A stretch of 64,000 nt of DNA from Actinobacillus genomosp. 2 (GTDB lineage Bacteria; Pseudomonadota; Gammaproteobacteria; Enterobacterales; Pasteurellaceae): contig NZ_CP103807.1 of NCBI RefSeq assembly GCF_029773605.1, positions 992,001 to 1,056,000 of the forward strand, written 5' to 3'. Position 1 is the first letter of the stretch; the number at the start of each line of letters is the position of its first letter. The translations under genes were made by a program, and so were the position numbers. Below, piece by piece: positions 21,332 to 30,063 of the stretch. Below the pieces are notes generated by a model. It was not told the DNA's origin. It did not search any database and saw nothing but the letters and a program-made list of their open reading frames with translations.

Positions 21332-21695
21332 ATTATTTTCTCTTTTAAAATTTGGGCCAAAATAGATGTTTACTCAATACAGAGCCATAACTTGTTACTA
21401 TATTTTATTTACCGATTTTCGTCTATATAAAATCAAGCCTTTCTATGATTTTGTTGTTGAGCGATATATATGTGTTTCAATTTGTGTAAATAAGTTCAAA
21501 AAACATTTGCTTTAATAATTTTTTAGTGTTCTAATCACTTCCGCTTCTCGTAGCGTTCTTGAGTACGATTGCTTTATCGATGTTTTCCTTTCTATAAAAT
21601 CTTATGATTTTCCGAGAGTTTTCACGAATAAATCTCTAATCTCCAACCAAACGTGTAGCAACTCTTTTCAATTTATTTTTTATAAGGAAAATCCT
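21332..21695 (+). promoter_or_regulatory. Promoter region and probable long 5' leader of cold-shock gene
   Basis: About 364 bases with no gene between the divergent proQ and csp genes. It is AT-rich and contains a TATATAAAAT stretch near 21424. Cold-shock genes usually have a leader of over 100 nt that refolds in the cold, and the distance here allows it. No clear cold box could be assigned. Confidence 0.4.
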
Positions 21696-21905
21696 ATGTC
21701 TAAAGCAACAGGTATCGTTAAATGGTTCAATTCAACTAAAGGTTTTGGTTTCATTACTCCAGATCAAGGCGGTAAAGATATTTTTGTTCACTTTTCAGGT
21801 ATCGTAGGTTCAAACTTCCGTACTTTAGAAGAAGGTGCAAAAGTTGAATTTGAAGTACAAGATTCTGAACGTGGCCCATCAGCGGTAAACGTAAAAGCAC
21901 TTTAA
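21696..21905 (+). CDS. Cold-shock domain protein
   Basis: 69 residues, a single cold-shock (OB-fold) domain. RNP1 is KGFGFI and RNP2 is [25 protein letters not shown] is typical of CspA-family RNA chaperones that melt mRNA structure. It cannot be assigned to CspA, C, D or E by sight. A strong ribosome site (AAGGAAAATCCT) precedes it and an intrinsic terminator follows. Divergent from proQ, so two RNA-binding proteins share the intergenic region. Confidence 0.95.
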   Translation: MSKATGIVKWFNSTKGFGFITPDQGGKDIFVHFSGIVGSNFRTLEEGAKVEFEVQDSERGPSAVNVKAL

Positions 21906-21931
21906 TTTAAATTGCTTGTATAAAATTTTAA

Positions 21932-21954
21932 AGCCAGCTCTCGCTGGCTTTTTT
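21932..21954 (+). terminator. Terminator of the cold-shock gene
   Basis: AGCCAGC / GCTGGCT stem, TCTC loop and six T's. It ends two bases before the bioB stop on the other strand, and the upstream A-rich flank could serve bioB as well. Confidence 0.9.
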
Positions 21955-21955
21955 C

Positions 21956-22963
21956 TTATTCATGAGGTTCATACGCTAGAGGATATAAATCCAGTTTATC
22001 CATTAATAAGCGGTCGGAATCCTCTTCTGGATTACAAGTCGTCAATAATTTCTCACCATAGAAAATTGAATTAGCACCAGCCATAAAACATAAAGTTTGC
22101 ATCGCTTCCGGCATTGCAGTTCTACCGGCTGATAACCTTACATAACTTTTCGGCATTGTAATACGGGCAACCGCTATCGTTCTTACAAATTCCGTCCAAT
22201 CCAAATCTTCCGCATTTTCCAATGGCGTACCTTCAACTTTAATTAATTGGTTAATCGGTACACTTTCAGGTTGCGGATCAAGATTAGCTAAACTGGCGAT
22301 AAGTCCGGCACGTTCCGGACGGGTTTCATTCATACCGACAATACCGCCACAGCACACTTTTAAACCCGCGTGACGCACTTTACCAAGCGTATCCATCCTA
22401 TCATTATGATTACGTGTATGCACAATTTTACTATAACGTTCCGGATCAGTATCTAAATTATGATTGTAATAATCCAAACCTGCTTGCTTTAAATCTTCTG
22501 CCATTCCTTCTTCAAGTAAACCGAAAGTACCACAAGTTTCTAAACCTAATGCTTTGACTGCTCCTATAATTTCAGATACAACTTTAATGTCTTTCGGCTT
22601 AGGTCCACGCCAAGCAGCCCCCATACAAAAACGGCTTGCCCCTCTCGCTTTCGCTATTTTTGCTTTCTCAACGATTTCTTCAACATTCATCATTACTTGT
22701 TTTTCAAGCCCCGTATCATAGCGAGCAGATTGTGGACAATATTCACATTCTTCCGGGCAGCCACCAGTTTTAATTGATAGTAATGTTGAGAGTTGAATCG
22801 CTTGCGGATCAAAATTTTCTCGATGAACTTGTGCCGCTTTAAAAACTAATTCCATAAAGGGCATCGCAAACAATTCTTCCACTTGGCATTTACGCCAATA
22901 TTGTGCTGTAGGATGAGGTGTTAATTCGTTTTTTGCTTTCAAGCGTAAATTATAGGTAGTCAT
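21956..22963 (-). CDS. bioB: Biotin synthase
   Basis: Radical SAM enzyme that inserts sulfur into dethiobiotin. 335 residues from the ATG at 22963; the ATG three codons earlier sits one base from the AAGGAG ribosome site and is less likely. The SAM-cluster cysteines form CX3CX2C at residues 69-76 ([10 protein letters not shown]). Ligands of the second [2Fe-2S] cluster are in RFCMGAAWR and [11 protein letters not shown]. The other bio genes are not adjacent, so this is a stand-alone bioB. An inverted uptake-sequence pair lies just upstream and ends the lipoprotein gene on the same strand. Confidence 0.97.
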   Translation of the reverse strand: MTTYNLRLKAKNELTPHPTAQYWRKCQVEELFAMPFMELVFKAAQVHRENFDPQAIQLSTLLSIKTGGCPEECEYCPQSARYDTGLEKQVMMNVEEIVEKAKIAKARGASRFCMGAAWRGPKPKDIKVVSEIIGAVKALGLETCGTFGLLEEGMAEDLKQAGLDYYNHNLDTDPERYSKIVHTRNHNDRMDTLGKVRHAGLKVCCGGIVGMNETRPERAGLIASLANLDPQPESVPINQLIKVEGTPLENAEDLDWTEFVRTIAVARITMPKSYVRLSAGRTAMPEAMQTLCFMAGANSIFYGEKLLTTCNPEEDSDRLLMDKLDLYPLAYEPHE

Positions 22964-22990
22964 AAATTCCATTCTCCTTAATTATAAAAA

Positions 22991-23044
22991 AAGCGGTCAA
23001 TTTCCTTGTATTTTTTACAAAAAATGAGGAAAAATTGACCGCTT
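22991..23044. terminator. Inverted uptake-sequence pair between lipoprotein gene and bioB
   Basis: AAGCGGTCAATTT at 22991-23003 pairs perfectly with its complement at 23032-23044 (13 bp). It lies after the stop of the minus-strand lipoprotein gene and before bioB. Confidence 0.85.
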
Positions 23045-23063
23045 ACATAAGTGATAATCTCAG

Positions 23064-23639
23064 TTACTTAGCTAATTTTTTTGTTTTTACAGCTTTTTTC
23101 ACTTTAGCTTTAGTTTTCACCTCAGCTTTATTTTCATCTTCTACCATGGTTTTCACGCAAAGATGAAGAATCTGTTCTACACCGTTTTTAATATATTCAT
23201 CACTACGCACCGTATTCTTTTGAATATCAAGCATAGCATCGTGGATACCTTGGCTCATGCTTGGCGTTTGCACAAAGCTCCAGCAATTCGGATCAAGATG
23301 GTTAAAGTTACCCTGTAAATCTGCCGCATAAAGCACGCCGCTATAATATGCGTAGATATTATGATCCATCATTCTATTCAAGATCATTGCTCTGATCTGC
23401 TCCACCGGCATATTCACTTTCTTGTTATACCAAGCATCCACCCCATTCATAAATGAGTTAATATCATAACTTTCATTTACTCGATCAGCGTAAGTCTGTG
23501 CCGTTGCACCATAAGCAATTGCATAAGATTTTTGGTCCACTTCCGAATCATTTAAACGAGTCCAACTACTTTTGCTCGAACAAGCGGTTAACACCGCTAA
23601 CGTTAAGCAAACTAAAATCGGTTTAATTAGCGTTTTCAT
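23064..23639 (-). CDS. Lipoprotein of unknown function with Lys-rich tail
   Basis: 191 residues. The signal peptide MKTLIKPILVCLTLAVLTAC ends in a lipobox with Cys20. The mature part has motifs such as SYAIAYGATAQTYADRVNES and MILNRMMDHNIYAYYSG, probably helical, with two further cysteines. The last 25 residues alternate Lys, Val and Ala (KTKAKVKKAVKTKK), a very basic tail that could touch nucleic acid, LPS or peptidoglycan. I do not recognise the family. The lipobox codons ACC GCT TGT are a perfect uptake sequence (23580-23588). It is divergent from thyA. Confidence 0.75.
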   Translation of the reverse strand: MKTLIKPILVCLTLAVLTACSSKSSWTRLNDSEVDQKSYAIAYGATAQTYADRVNESYDINSFMNGVDAWYNKKVNMPVEQIRAMILNRMMDHNIYAYYSGVLYAADLQGNFNHLDPNCWSFVQTPSMSQGIHDAMLDIQKNTVRSDEYIKNGVEQILHLCVKTMVEDENKAEVKTKAKVKKAVKTKKLAK

Positions 23640-23725
23640 ATTGCACTCCTGATTGCTTTATAAAAATTTGTTATCCATTTTACCGAATAAATGGCAAAAT
23701 TACTTCTATTTTTTAAGAGGTAAGT

Positions 23726-24577
23726 ATGAAACAGTATTTGGATTTATGCCATCGTATCGTAAACGAAGGAAAATGGGTAGAGAATGAACGTACAGGTAAG
23801 CATTGCTTGACTGTTATTAATGCAGATTTAACTTATGATGTGGCTAACGGTGAATTTCCTTTAGTAACTACTCGCCGTAGTTTTTGGAAAGCTGCAATTG
23901 CGGAATTACTCGGGTATATTCGTGGTTACGATAATGCGGCAGATTTCCGTAAGCTAGGTACTAAATCATGGGACGCCAATGCAAATCAAAATGCCGCTTG
24001 GTTGGCAAATCCATATCGTAAAGGCGAAGATGATATGGGATTGGTTTATGGTGCGGTTGGTCGTCATTTCCCTAAACCTGACGGTGGTTCGGTTGATTTA
24101 TTACGTCAAATTGTCGATGATCTTAAAAAAGGCATCGATAATCGTGGTGAGATTTATACTTTTTATCACCCGGGAATATTCCATATGGGCTGTTTGCGTC
24201 CTTGCCTATACAGCCATCATTTCTCGCTTTTAGACGGCACGCTTTATTTAAACAGTACGCAACGTTCTGCCGATGTGCCGTTAGGCTTAAACTGGAACAT
24301 GATCCAATGTTATACCTTCTTAGCTTTAATGGCACAAATTACCGGGCACAAAGCAGGTCAAGCGTATCATAAGATTGTCAATGCTCATATTTATGAGGAT
24401 CAGTTGGAATTAATGCGTGATGTGCAACTCAAACGGGAGCCGTTAAATGCACCTAAACTTTGGATTAATCCGAAAATTAAATCACTTGAAGATTTAGAAA
24501 CTTGGGTAACGTTAGAGGATTTTAAAGTGGAAGGCTATGAATATCATCCAAGTATTCAATATCCATTTACAGTATAA
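23726..24577 (+). CDS. thyA: Thymidylate synthase
   Basis: Makes dTMP from dUMP with methylene-tetrahydrofolate. 283 residues, longer than E. coli ThyA (264), of the type also found in H. influenzae. Folate and dUMP motifs include [20 protein letters not shown], the nucleophile Cys in [31 protein letters not shown] and [10 protein letters not shown]. The active-site flanks differ from the common PPCH pattern, which marks this subfamily. An intrinsic terminator follows, shared with the convergent hup gene. Confidence 0.95.
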   Translation: MKQYLDLCHRIVNEGKWVENERTGKHCLTVINADLTYDVANGEFPLVTTRRSFWKAAIAELLGYIRGYDNAADFRKLGTKSWDANANQNAAWLANPYRKGEDDMGLVYGAVGRHFPKPDGGSVDLLRQIVDDLKKGIDNRGEIYTFYHPGIFHMGCLRPCLYSHHFSLLDGTLYLNSTQRSADVPLGLNWNMIQCYTFLALMAQITGHKAGQAYHKIVNAHIYEDQLELMRDVQLKREPLNAPKLWINPKIKSLEDLETWVTLEDFKVEGYEYHPSIQYPFTV

Positions 24578-24586
24578 AATATCGAT

Positions 24587-24615
24587 AAAAAAGCCTAGAT
24601 TAATCTAGGCTTTTT
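24587..24615. terminator. thyA / hup bidirectional terminator
   Basis: AAGCCTAGAT / ATCTAGGCTT stem with a 2-base centre, A-run before and T-run after, between two convergent genes. Confidence 0.88.
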
Positions 24616-24630
24616 ATTGTATTCAGAGAA

Positions 24631-24903
24631 TTATTTTACTAAATCTTTTAATGCTTTACCTGCAACGAATGCCGGTACTTTAGATGCTTCAATTTTAATT
24701 TCTTCGCCTGTACGTGGGTTACGACCAGTACGAGCATTACGTTCGTTTACTTTAAAAGTACCGAAGCCGATTAATTGAACGGTATCGCCATTTTTTAGGC
24801 TTTCAGAGATCGCGTTTAAAGTCGCTTCTAATGCTGCTTTCGCATCTTTCTTGCTTAATTCTGCACCAGCAGCGATAGCATCGATTAACTCAGTTTTGTT
24901 CAT
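24631..24903 (-). CDS. hup: DNA-binding protein HU
   Basis: 90 residues, the full HU length. [39 protein letters not shown] and the final [11 protein letters not shown] are typical; the [12 protein letters not shown] arm carries the DNA-intercalating proline. HU is a nucleoid protein that bends DNA. The chain is nearest HU-alpha. Downstream of yjaG and hemE on the same strand, as hupA is in E. coli. Confidence 0.95.
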   Translation of the reverse strand: MNKTELIDAIAAGAELSKKDAKAALEATLNAISESLKNGDTVQLIGFGTFKVNERNARTGRNPRTGEEIKIEASKVPAFVAGKALKDLVK

Positions 24904-25038
24904 AATTGTATCCTCTAAGATTTATTTTAGATTAAATGACGTTACACGCCTGAAATAATTGCGTAAAACGATTGCTAGCTTAATTCAAACTTGCTATTTC
25001 GCAAAGGAGATTCGTATCAAAATCACGGATAATTTACT

Positions 25039-25629
25039 TTATTGATTAAATTTTAACCCAATATTACTAATTCCATTCGTGCGAATCTCATTTTTTAGAC
25101 CGGAAATTAACTCTATATCACGTTCGTCACATTCATTCAGCAGACGGTAAATTTGCCATTGAACATCAAGCTCATCTTGAATTTCTTCGGCATTTTTTAG
25201 CTCTTGCTCATTTAATTCACGCTCTTGTTGCATTTCTAAATAGCTTGCTACTGTTCCTAATGAGATTTGGCTAATACGAATTGCTTGTTCTAAGGTCGAA
25301 CCGGCAATTAAGCTATGTAATAATTCCGAAAGTGCTTCACAAGCTTCTTGTGCAGGTAGAACACCGAAAAAATCATAGTCGTTCACATCCGGAATGATTT
25401 CTTCTAATTTTTCTAGCTGATTATCGAAGTTTATCTTTGCTCCTTTAACGGTCAAAAACTCCCAAACTAAATTGAGAATATTTTGAAAAACCTTCTCTTT
25501 GTCAGTTTGTTCAGTTACTTCACAAAATAGCTGATAATTTGGATACATTCTTTCACAAAGACACGCCATAAACGTTAAATGTTGCCAAGACTCAAAACGT
25601 TCCATACGTTTATGAATAGGATTTCTCAT
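25039..25629 (-). CDS. yjaG: DUF416 family protein YjaG
   Basis: 196 residues from the ATG at 25629, equal to E. coli YjaG; an ATG five codons upstream would overlap the GAGG ribosome site. The start MRNPIHKRMERFESWQHLTF and the segment ACLCERMYPNY are hallmarks of DUF416, and the C-terminus keeps ERDIELI and SNIGLKF. The family has no known function; it is all-alpha and cytoplasmic. The order hemE-yjaG-hupA is conserved with E. coli, where nfi intervenes. Confidence 0.9.
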   Translation of the reverse strand: MRNPIHKRMERFESWQHLTFMACLCERMYPNYQLFCEVTEQTDKEKVFQNILNLVWEFLTVKGAKINFDNQLEKLEEIIPDVNDYDFFGVLPAQEACEALSELLHSLIAGSTLEQAIRISQISLGTVASYLEMQQERELNEQELKNAEEIQDELDVQWQIYRLLNECDERDIELISGLKNEIRTNGISNIGLKFNQ

Positions 25630-25668
25630 TTTTGCCTCTTTCATTAAGCTAAGCGGATTTTCTCAAAA

Positions 25669-25726
25669 ACAAGCGGTTGAATTTCCGTCAGTTTTGGCAA
25701 ACTTTTAGTGAAATTGAACCGCTTGT
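25669..25726. terminator. Inverted uptake-sequence pair, hemE terminator
   Basis: ACAAGCGGTTGAATTT opposite AAATTGAACCGCTTGT (through 25726). It follows the hemE stop on the minus strand and precedes yjaG. Confidence 0.85.
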
Positions 25727-25738
25727 TTAACGATTAAA

Positions 25739-26803
25739 TTACTTATGGTACTGTTTGGAATACTCGTGAATCGCATCCACAAATACTTTCGGACTTTCTA
25801 CCGGAACATCCTGATGAATACCGTGCCCAAGATTAAATACATGACCGGAGCCTTGACCAAAACCGGCTAAAATTTGTTGTACTTCTTGCTCGATACGTTC
25901 CGGTTGAGCATATAATACGCTCGGATCCATATTGCCTTGTAATGCAACTTTATGTCCGACACGACGACGAGCATCAGCGATATCAATTGTCCAGTCTAAA
26001 CCTACCGCATCACAGCCGGTTTCCGCAATCGCTTCCAACCATAAACCGCCGCCTTTGGTAAATAAGGTGACCGGCACTTTTCTACCGTCATTTTCACGAA
26101 TTAAACCGTCCACGATTTTGTGCATATAACGTAGCGAGAACGCTTTATATTCGTTATGTGCTAATACACCGCCCCAAGTATCGAAAACCATCACTGCTTG
26201 CGCACCGGCTTTAATTTGTGCATTCAGATATAAGATCACACTATCGGCTAATTTATCTAATAATGCGTGTAGAATTTGCGGATCGGCATACATCATTTTT
26301 TTGATTTTAGTGAACGCCTTGCTTGAGCCGCCTTCCACCATATAGGTTGCTAATGTCCACGGACTGCCTGAGAAACCGATTAACGGCACTTCGCCTTTTA
26401 ATTCACGGCGAATGGTACGTACCGCATTCATCACATATTGTAATTCGCCTTCTGGATCCGGAATCGGTAAGTTTTCTACCTGTGCTTTATTTTGAATCGG
26501 ACGAGCAAATTTAGGGCCTTCGCCAGCACCAAAACTTAAACCTAAGCCCATTGCATCCGGAATAGTTAAAATATCAGAAAATAAAATCGCTGCATCCAAC
26601 GCATAACGACGTAATGGTTGTAACGTCACTTCACAGGCTAAATCCGCATTGCGACATAAAGACATAAAATCGCCGGCTTCTGCGCGTGTTGCTTTATATT
26701 CCGGTAAATAACGCCCTGCTTGACGCATCATCCACACCGGTGTCATATCTACAGGTTCACGTAAGAGTGCTTTTAAATAGCGATCATTTTTTAATTGATT
26801 CAT
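25739..26803 (-). CDS. hemE: Uroporphyrinogen decarboxylase
   Basis: Fifth common enzyme of haem synthesis; it turns uroporphyrinogen III into coproporphyrinogen III. 354 residues, the E. coli length. Conserved features are [12 protein letters not shown] with the two catalytic arginines near residue 27-32, [13 protein letters not shown] with the key aspartate, and the C-terminal [12 protein letters not shown] histidine. So the organism can carry out at least this step even though some relatives need external haem. Confidence 0.97.
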   Translation of the reverse strand: MNQLKNDRYLKALLREPVDMTPVWMMRQAGRYLPEYKATRAEAGDFMSLCRNADLACEVTLQPLRRYALDAAILFSDILTIPDAMGLGLSFGAGEGPKFARPIQNKAQVENLPIPDPEGELQYVMNAVRTIRRELKGEVPLIGFSGSPWTLATYMVEGGSSKAFTKIKKMMYADPQILHALLDKLADSVILYLNAQIKAGAQAVMVFDTWGGVLAHNEYKAFSLRYMHKIVDGLIRENDGRKVPVTLFTKGGGLWLEAIAETGCDAVGLDWTIDIADARRRVGHKVALQGNMDPSVLYAQPERIEQEVQQILAGFGQGSGHVFNLGHGIHQDVPVESPKVFVDAIHEYSKQYHK

Positions 26804-26906
26804 TGTATTCCTCGTATATCAGTTCAAAATAGAAAAGCGGTTAAATTTTATTTAAAATTTGTAAAATATTGCCATAAAGTAACCACTTGTATATAACTCA
26901 TCAGGA

Positions 26907-27458
26907 TTAATGAATTTGAGGTTTTTCGCTTTTATTGACATTTAGCGCAAAATGGCTGTGTAGGAATAAAGTTAATACTCGAAGATATTCAACCACTTCC
27001 TCTCCTGCTTCCAACAATTCATTATTCTCATCTTCTTCATTGTACCCTAATTTAGAGATTTCTTCTAAATCATCTAGAGCCTCGCCGATTTCATCCGTTT
27101 CACGGCTTAATTTAGGTTGTGCTAATCCTAATCCTAGCAAAAATTGACTGGTCCATTCCGCTATCGCATCCGCTAAAGCAAAACCGTCTTCATTATTCGG
27201 CATCCAAAGTGAAAATAAGGTATTTGCTTCATCAAAACTTTCCGTTAGTTGTTGATAAAAATCACTCAATGTTGCTAAAGGCACTTGAGAAAAAGCATGA
27301 CCGTCATTTAAAAATTGATAGGTAAGCGTTTTCCAAGATTCGTCTTGTACACCGCCAGCAATTAATCCGCTTAAAAAACCGTGTACTTCCGCGGCCGTAT
27401 CTGTAATTTGTAACTGTGAAATTAATTGATTAAATTCATTTGATTGTGTAATAGCCAT
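26907..27458 (-). CDS. ygfB: YgfB family (UPF0149) protein
   Basis: 183 residues, all-alpha. TDTAAEVHGFLSGLIAGG near the N-terminus and the EVVEYLRVLTLFLH segment near the C-terminus are the family marks; the middle is acidic. No biochemical role is established in this group. It diverges from zapA, and the block ygfB-zapA-ssrS-fau has the E. coli order. An imperfect pair of uptake sequences at about 26834-26892, after its stop, may end it. Confidence 0.9.
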   Translation of the reverse strand: MAITQSNEFNQLISQLQITDTAAEVHGFLSGLIAGGVQDESWKTLTYQFLNDGHAFSQVPLATLSDFYQQLTESFDEANTLFSLWMPNNEDGFALADAIAEWTSQFLLGLGLAQPKLSRETDEIGEALDDLEEISKLGYNEEDENNELLEAGEEVVEYLRVLTLFLHSHFALNVNKSEKPQIH

Positions 27459-27534
27459 AGTGTCTTATTTGTGATTCTGTCAAAGAATGGCATAATAGCA
27501 AAAAATTTATATTACTTGTGAGGATTTCACGACT

Positions 27535-27855
27535 ATGTCGGCAAATTATATTGAAGTTCAAATTTTTGGACAGGTACTTCGTTTACACTGTCCACCGGAA
27601 CAACAGGAACATTTACTTGCATCCGCAGAACGTTTAGAAGAACGTGTGGCGCTTTTGAAAGATCAATCCGGAATTATCCAACTTGAAAAAGTGTTGGCGA
27701 TTGTTGCATTAAATCTCAATTACGAGCTTGAGCAAGAAAAACAAAAAAATGCGAATAATAAAGCTGTATTAGAATCCTGTATTCAGCAACTTGATAGCTC
27801 TCTCAATAAATTACTGACAAATACATCGGTTGAGATTAATCAAGAAAACGTTTAA
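27535..27855 (+). CDS. zapA: Cell division protein ZapA
   Basis: 106 residues (E. coli 109). ZapA binds and bundles FtsZ filaments at the division ring. The N-terminal VQIFGQVLRLHCPPEQQEHL and the central LEKVLAIVALNLNYELEQEK heptad region, which forms the tetramerisation coiled coil, are clear. A GAGGATTT ribosome site precedes the ATG. The 6S RNA gene follows. Confidence 0.93.
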   Translation: MSANYIEVQIFGQVLRLHCPPEQQEHLLASAERLEERVALLKDQSGIIQLEKVLAIVALNLNYELEQEKQKNANNKAVLESCIQQLDSSLNKLLTNTSVEINQENV

Positions 27856-27917
27856 AAGCTGATCATTTGTGAATTTTTCTAAATTCAAGACTAGGAAAAA
27901 TCATTAATTTCCGTTAG

Positions 27918-27923
27918 TATAAC
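27918..27923 (+). promoter_or_regulatory. -10 element of 6S RNA
   Basis: TATAAC seven bases before the predicted 6S 5' end. No strong -35 was assigned. Confidence 0.45.
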
Positions 27924-27928
27924 TCTTG

Positions 27929-28106
27929 CCTGAGGTGTACGTTGTTAGTTACGTCCCTGAGCCGATAATTTAAAACTTTGAGTTGGACATCTAGTCGCTG
28001 GTGAGCAGGCTTACCTTGAGTAAGAAGCCTAAAGGCAATTAAGTTCGATTCCCTTGAACCTTTTGGTTCAAGGACCATCACTGATAACGGCACTTCGGGT
28101 TCTTTT
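27929..28106 (+). ncRNA. ssrS: 6S RNA
   Basis: Binds the sigma-70 RNA polymerase holoenzyme and represses transcription in stationary phase. Support: location between zapA and fau as in E. coli; conserved GTCCCTGAGCCGATA and TGGTGAGCA segments; and a closing stem in which CCTGAGGTG (27929-27937) pairs with CACTTCGGG (28091-28099). The hairpin CCTTGAACC/GGTTCAAGG near 28052-28074 matches the upper arm in E. coli. The bubble and long bent hairpin shape can be traced. About 178 nt; ends approximate. A T-run (28102-28108) follows. Confidence 0.93.
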
Positions 28107-28127
28107 TTGCATTAAGGTGGTTTTACT

Positions 28128-28706
28128 ATGCAAACTCATCAAATGCCACTTCGTAAGCAACTTCGCCGAATGGTTCAAACTGAACGAGCAAAATTATCTC
28201 CGAATCAACAACTTACTGCCTCTTTAAATCTTATTCCGAAAGCATTAGCTTTAATTAATCATTATCGTGCTGAACATATTGCTCTTTACTTACCTTTTAA
28301 TCACGAAATCTCCCCGTTACCCCTTATCGATAACTTGCTTGCATTAGGAAAATCCGTTTATCTTCCTGTTCTACACCCTTTTGCTAAAGGTCATCTACTC
28401 TTTTTAAAATATGATTCTTCCTGTGTCTTAGAAACACATCGCTTCGGAATGTTGCAACCCAAACTTGATGTTCGCAATGTCAAACCATTAACTGAATTGG
28501 ATATGATCTTTACACCGTTATTGGCTTGTGATTTGGCAAAAAATCGCTTAGGGTATGGTGGCGGATTTTATGACAGAACCCTTGCAATGGCATCAGCAAA
28601 AACAATAAGCGTAGGTTTGGCACATCAATGTCAATTAATTGAACGAGTGCCAACAGAGCCTTGGGATATGCCACTTAATCATTTGATTATTGGAGAGATA
28701 ATATGA
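28128..28706 (+). CDS. fau: 5-formyltetrahydrofolate cyclo-ligase
   Basis: 192 residues (E. coli YgfA 182). It converts 5-formyl-THF to methenyl-THF with ATP. MPLRKQLRRMVQTERAKL at the start, LYLPFNHEISPLP for the substrate and GYGGGFYDRTLA for the phosphate-binding glycine loop are family motifs. It lies directly after 6S RNA, with which its E. coli homologue is co-transcribed. The AAGGTGG ribosome site is right after the 6S 3' end. Overlaps the next gene by ATGA. Confidence 0.92.
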   Translation: MQTHQMPLRKQLRRMVQTERAKLSPNQQLTASLNLIPKALALINHYRAEHIALYLPFNHEISPLPLIDNLLALGKSVYLPVLHPFAKGHLLFLKYDSSCVLETHRFGMLQPKLDVRNVKPLTELDMIFTPLLACDLAKNRLGYGGGFYDRTLAMASAKTISVGLAHQCQLIERVPTEPWDMPLNHLIIGEII

Positions 28707-29488
28707 CAGAAAAGGAATCAGCAGGAAGCCAAACACTCATTCGTGGGCTTAAATTACTTGAATTGCTTTCCCAATATCCAAACGGTTGCCCACTCGCCCA
28801 ACTGTCAGAACTCGCTCATTTAAATAAGAGTACCGTTCACCGGTTGTTACAAAGTTTACAACAAGAAGGATTTGTTCGCCCTGCCCCAACGACTGGTAGC
28901 TATCGCTTATCCACTAAATGTTTAGCTATCGGGCAAAGGGCATTAAGTTCACTCAATATTCTACATATTGCTGCACCTCATTTAGAAGCCCTTAATTTAA
29001 AATTAGGTGAAACAGTAAACTTTGCGATGAGAGAAGAGCATCACGCAATTCTTATCTATAAATTAGAGCCAACTATCGGAATGATGAAAACGCGAGCTTA
29101 TATCGGGCAAAGATTACAACTGTATTGCTCTGGTATGGGGAAATTATTTCTTGCTTATGATCAACCGGACTATATCCCACATTATTGGCAACTAAAACAA
29201 GATGTAATACAACAGCTAACCCCAAATACGATCACTACCATTCCGGCAATGAATATCGAATTGGAAAAAATTCGTTCTCAGCAATTTGCAATGGATGATG
29301 AAGAAAATGAAATAGGAGTTTCGTGTATTGCTTGTCCGATTTTTGATCATCAAGGAAAAGTCATCTATGCTATTTCAGTTTCGCTTTCTACTGCAAGATT
29401 AGCCCAATCTGGATTTAATACTTTGTATTCTGAAATCCAATCAACTGCGGCAAAAATTTCGGAAGAATTGGGTTGGCATCAAGTATAA
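28703..29488 (+). CDS. IclR-family transcription regulator
   Basis: 261 residues. An N-terminal winged helix-turn-helix (LAQLSELAHLNKSTVHRLLQSLQQEGF as two adjacent pieces) is followed by an IclR effector domain with the YCSGMGKLFLAYD and GVSCIACPIFD motifs. It is closest in feel to KdgR, which controls ketodeoxygluconate or pectin breakdown, but the target is not settled. It overlaps fau by four bases. A perfect inverted repeat TATCCACA-N5-TGTGGATA lies 70 bases after its stop and could be an operator for it or a DnaA-box pair. Confidence 0.85.
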   Translation: MTEKESAGSQTLIRGLKLLELLSQYPNGCPLAQLSELAHLNKSTVHRLLQSLQQEGFVRPAPTTGSYRLSTKCLAIGQRALSSLNILHIAAPHLEALNLKLGETVNFAMREEHHAILIYKLEPTIGMMKTRAYIGQRLQLYCSGMGKLFLAYDQPDYIPHYWQLKQDVIQQLTPNTITTIPAMNIELEKIRSQQFAMDDEENEIGVSCIACPIFDHQGKVIYAISVSLSTARLAQSGFNTLYSEIQSTAAKISEELGWHQV

Positions 29489-30063
29489 GCGGTTAGATCT
29501 ACACCGTTTTTTGCAAAATCTCAGCAAAGATCTGATCATATTGTCAGGCATTTTTTCTATCCACAAAAGCTGTGGATAACTTTGTGGATTTCTTTATCAA
29601 AAACCGGCTAACCCTAGACAGGATCTAGATCCTTTATCTATCATACCTAATTGAACACAAAATAACTTTTATAACAAAATCAATAACTTATATTTTGGCT
29701 AGCCATTTTATATAAAAATACTTAATTTTTTTAATGTAAAAATGCTTGACAACATTTGCCTGTGTAAAAGTTATTTTTCTCTCGCCTATAATTCATAAAA
29801 ACTCATAATTGAATTTAACATTATTTTAACCTTTAAAACATTTTATTAAAAAAATAGGTTGCAAGCTCCTATTTTTTCCGCTATGTTCCGAAATAATCAA
29901 ATCTTCCGTAATCTGCTGAAAATTTGATTTAACTCGTAAGTACTACATAAAAATAAGTGAATTTTTGCTAAAAATTCATTTCCATCCTATCTTTTGCTAT
30001 AATTTTCGACTTTTGCACAAAGTTAATAAAATTAGCAACATGGAAAGAATAAGAGGAATAACT
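29489..30063. other. Gene-free AT-rich region with DnaA-box-like palindrome and GATC cluster
   Basis: 575 bases with no gene. At 29557-29565 lies CTATCCACA, and at 29571-29579 a perfect DnaA box complement TGTGGATAA, giving an inverted pair; a poorer copy is at 29583-29591. Five GATC sites occur in 136 bases (29496-29631), two in the palindrome GGATCTAGATCC. A very AT-rich stretch follows (29640-29760), with TTGACA at 29746-29751. No second gene, tRNA or terminator was seen. The flanks (IclR gene, putP) are not those of a usual oriC, so this may be an operator, a datA-like site or the putP promoter region. Confidence 0.45.

Noticed and set aside
29496-29760. Chromosomal replication origin
   Set aside because: Only one perfect DnaA box and atypical flanking genes; kept as a finding but not called oriC.
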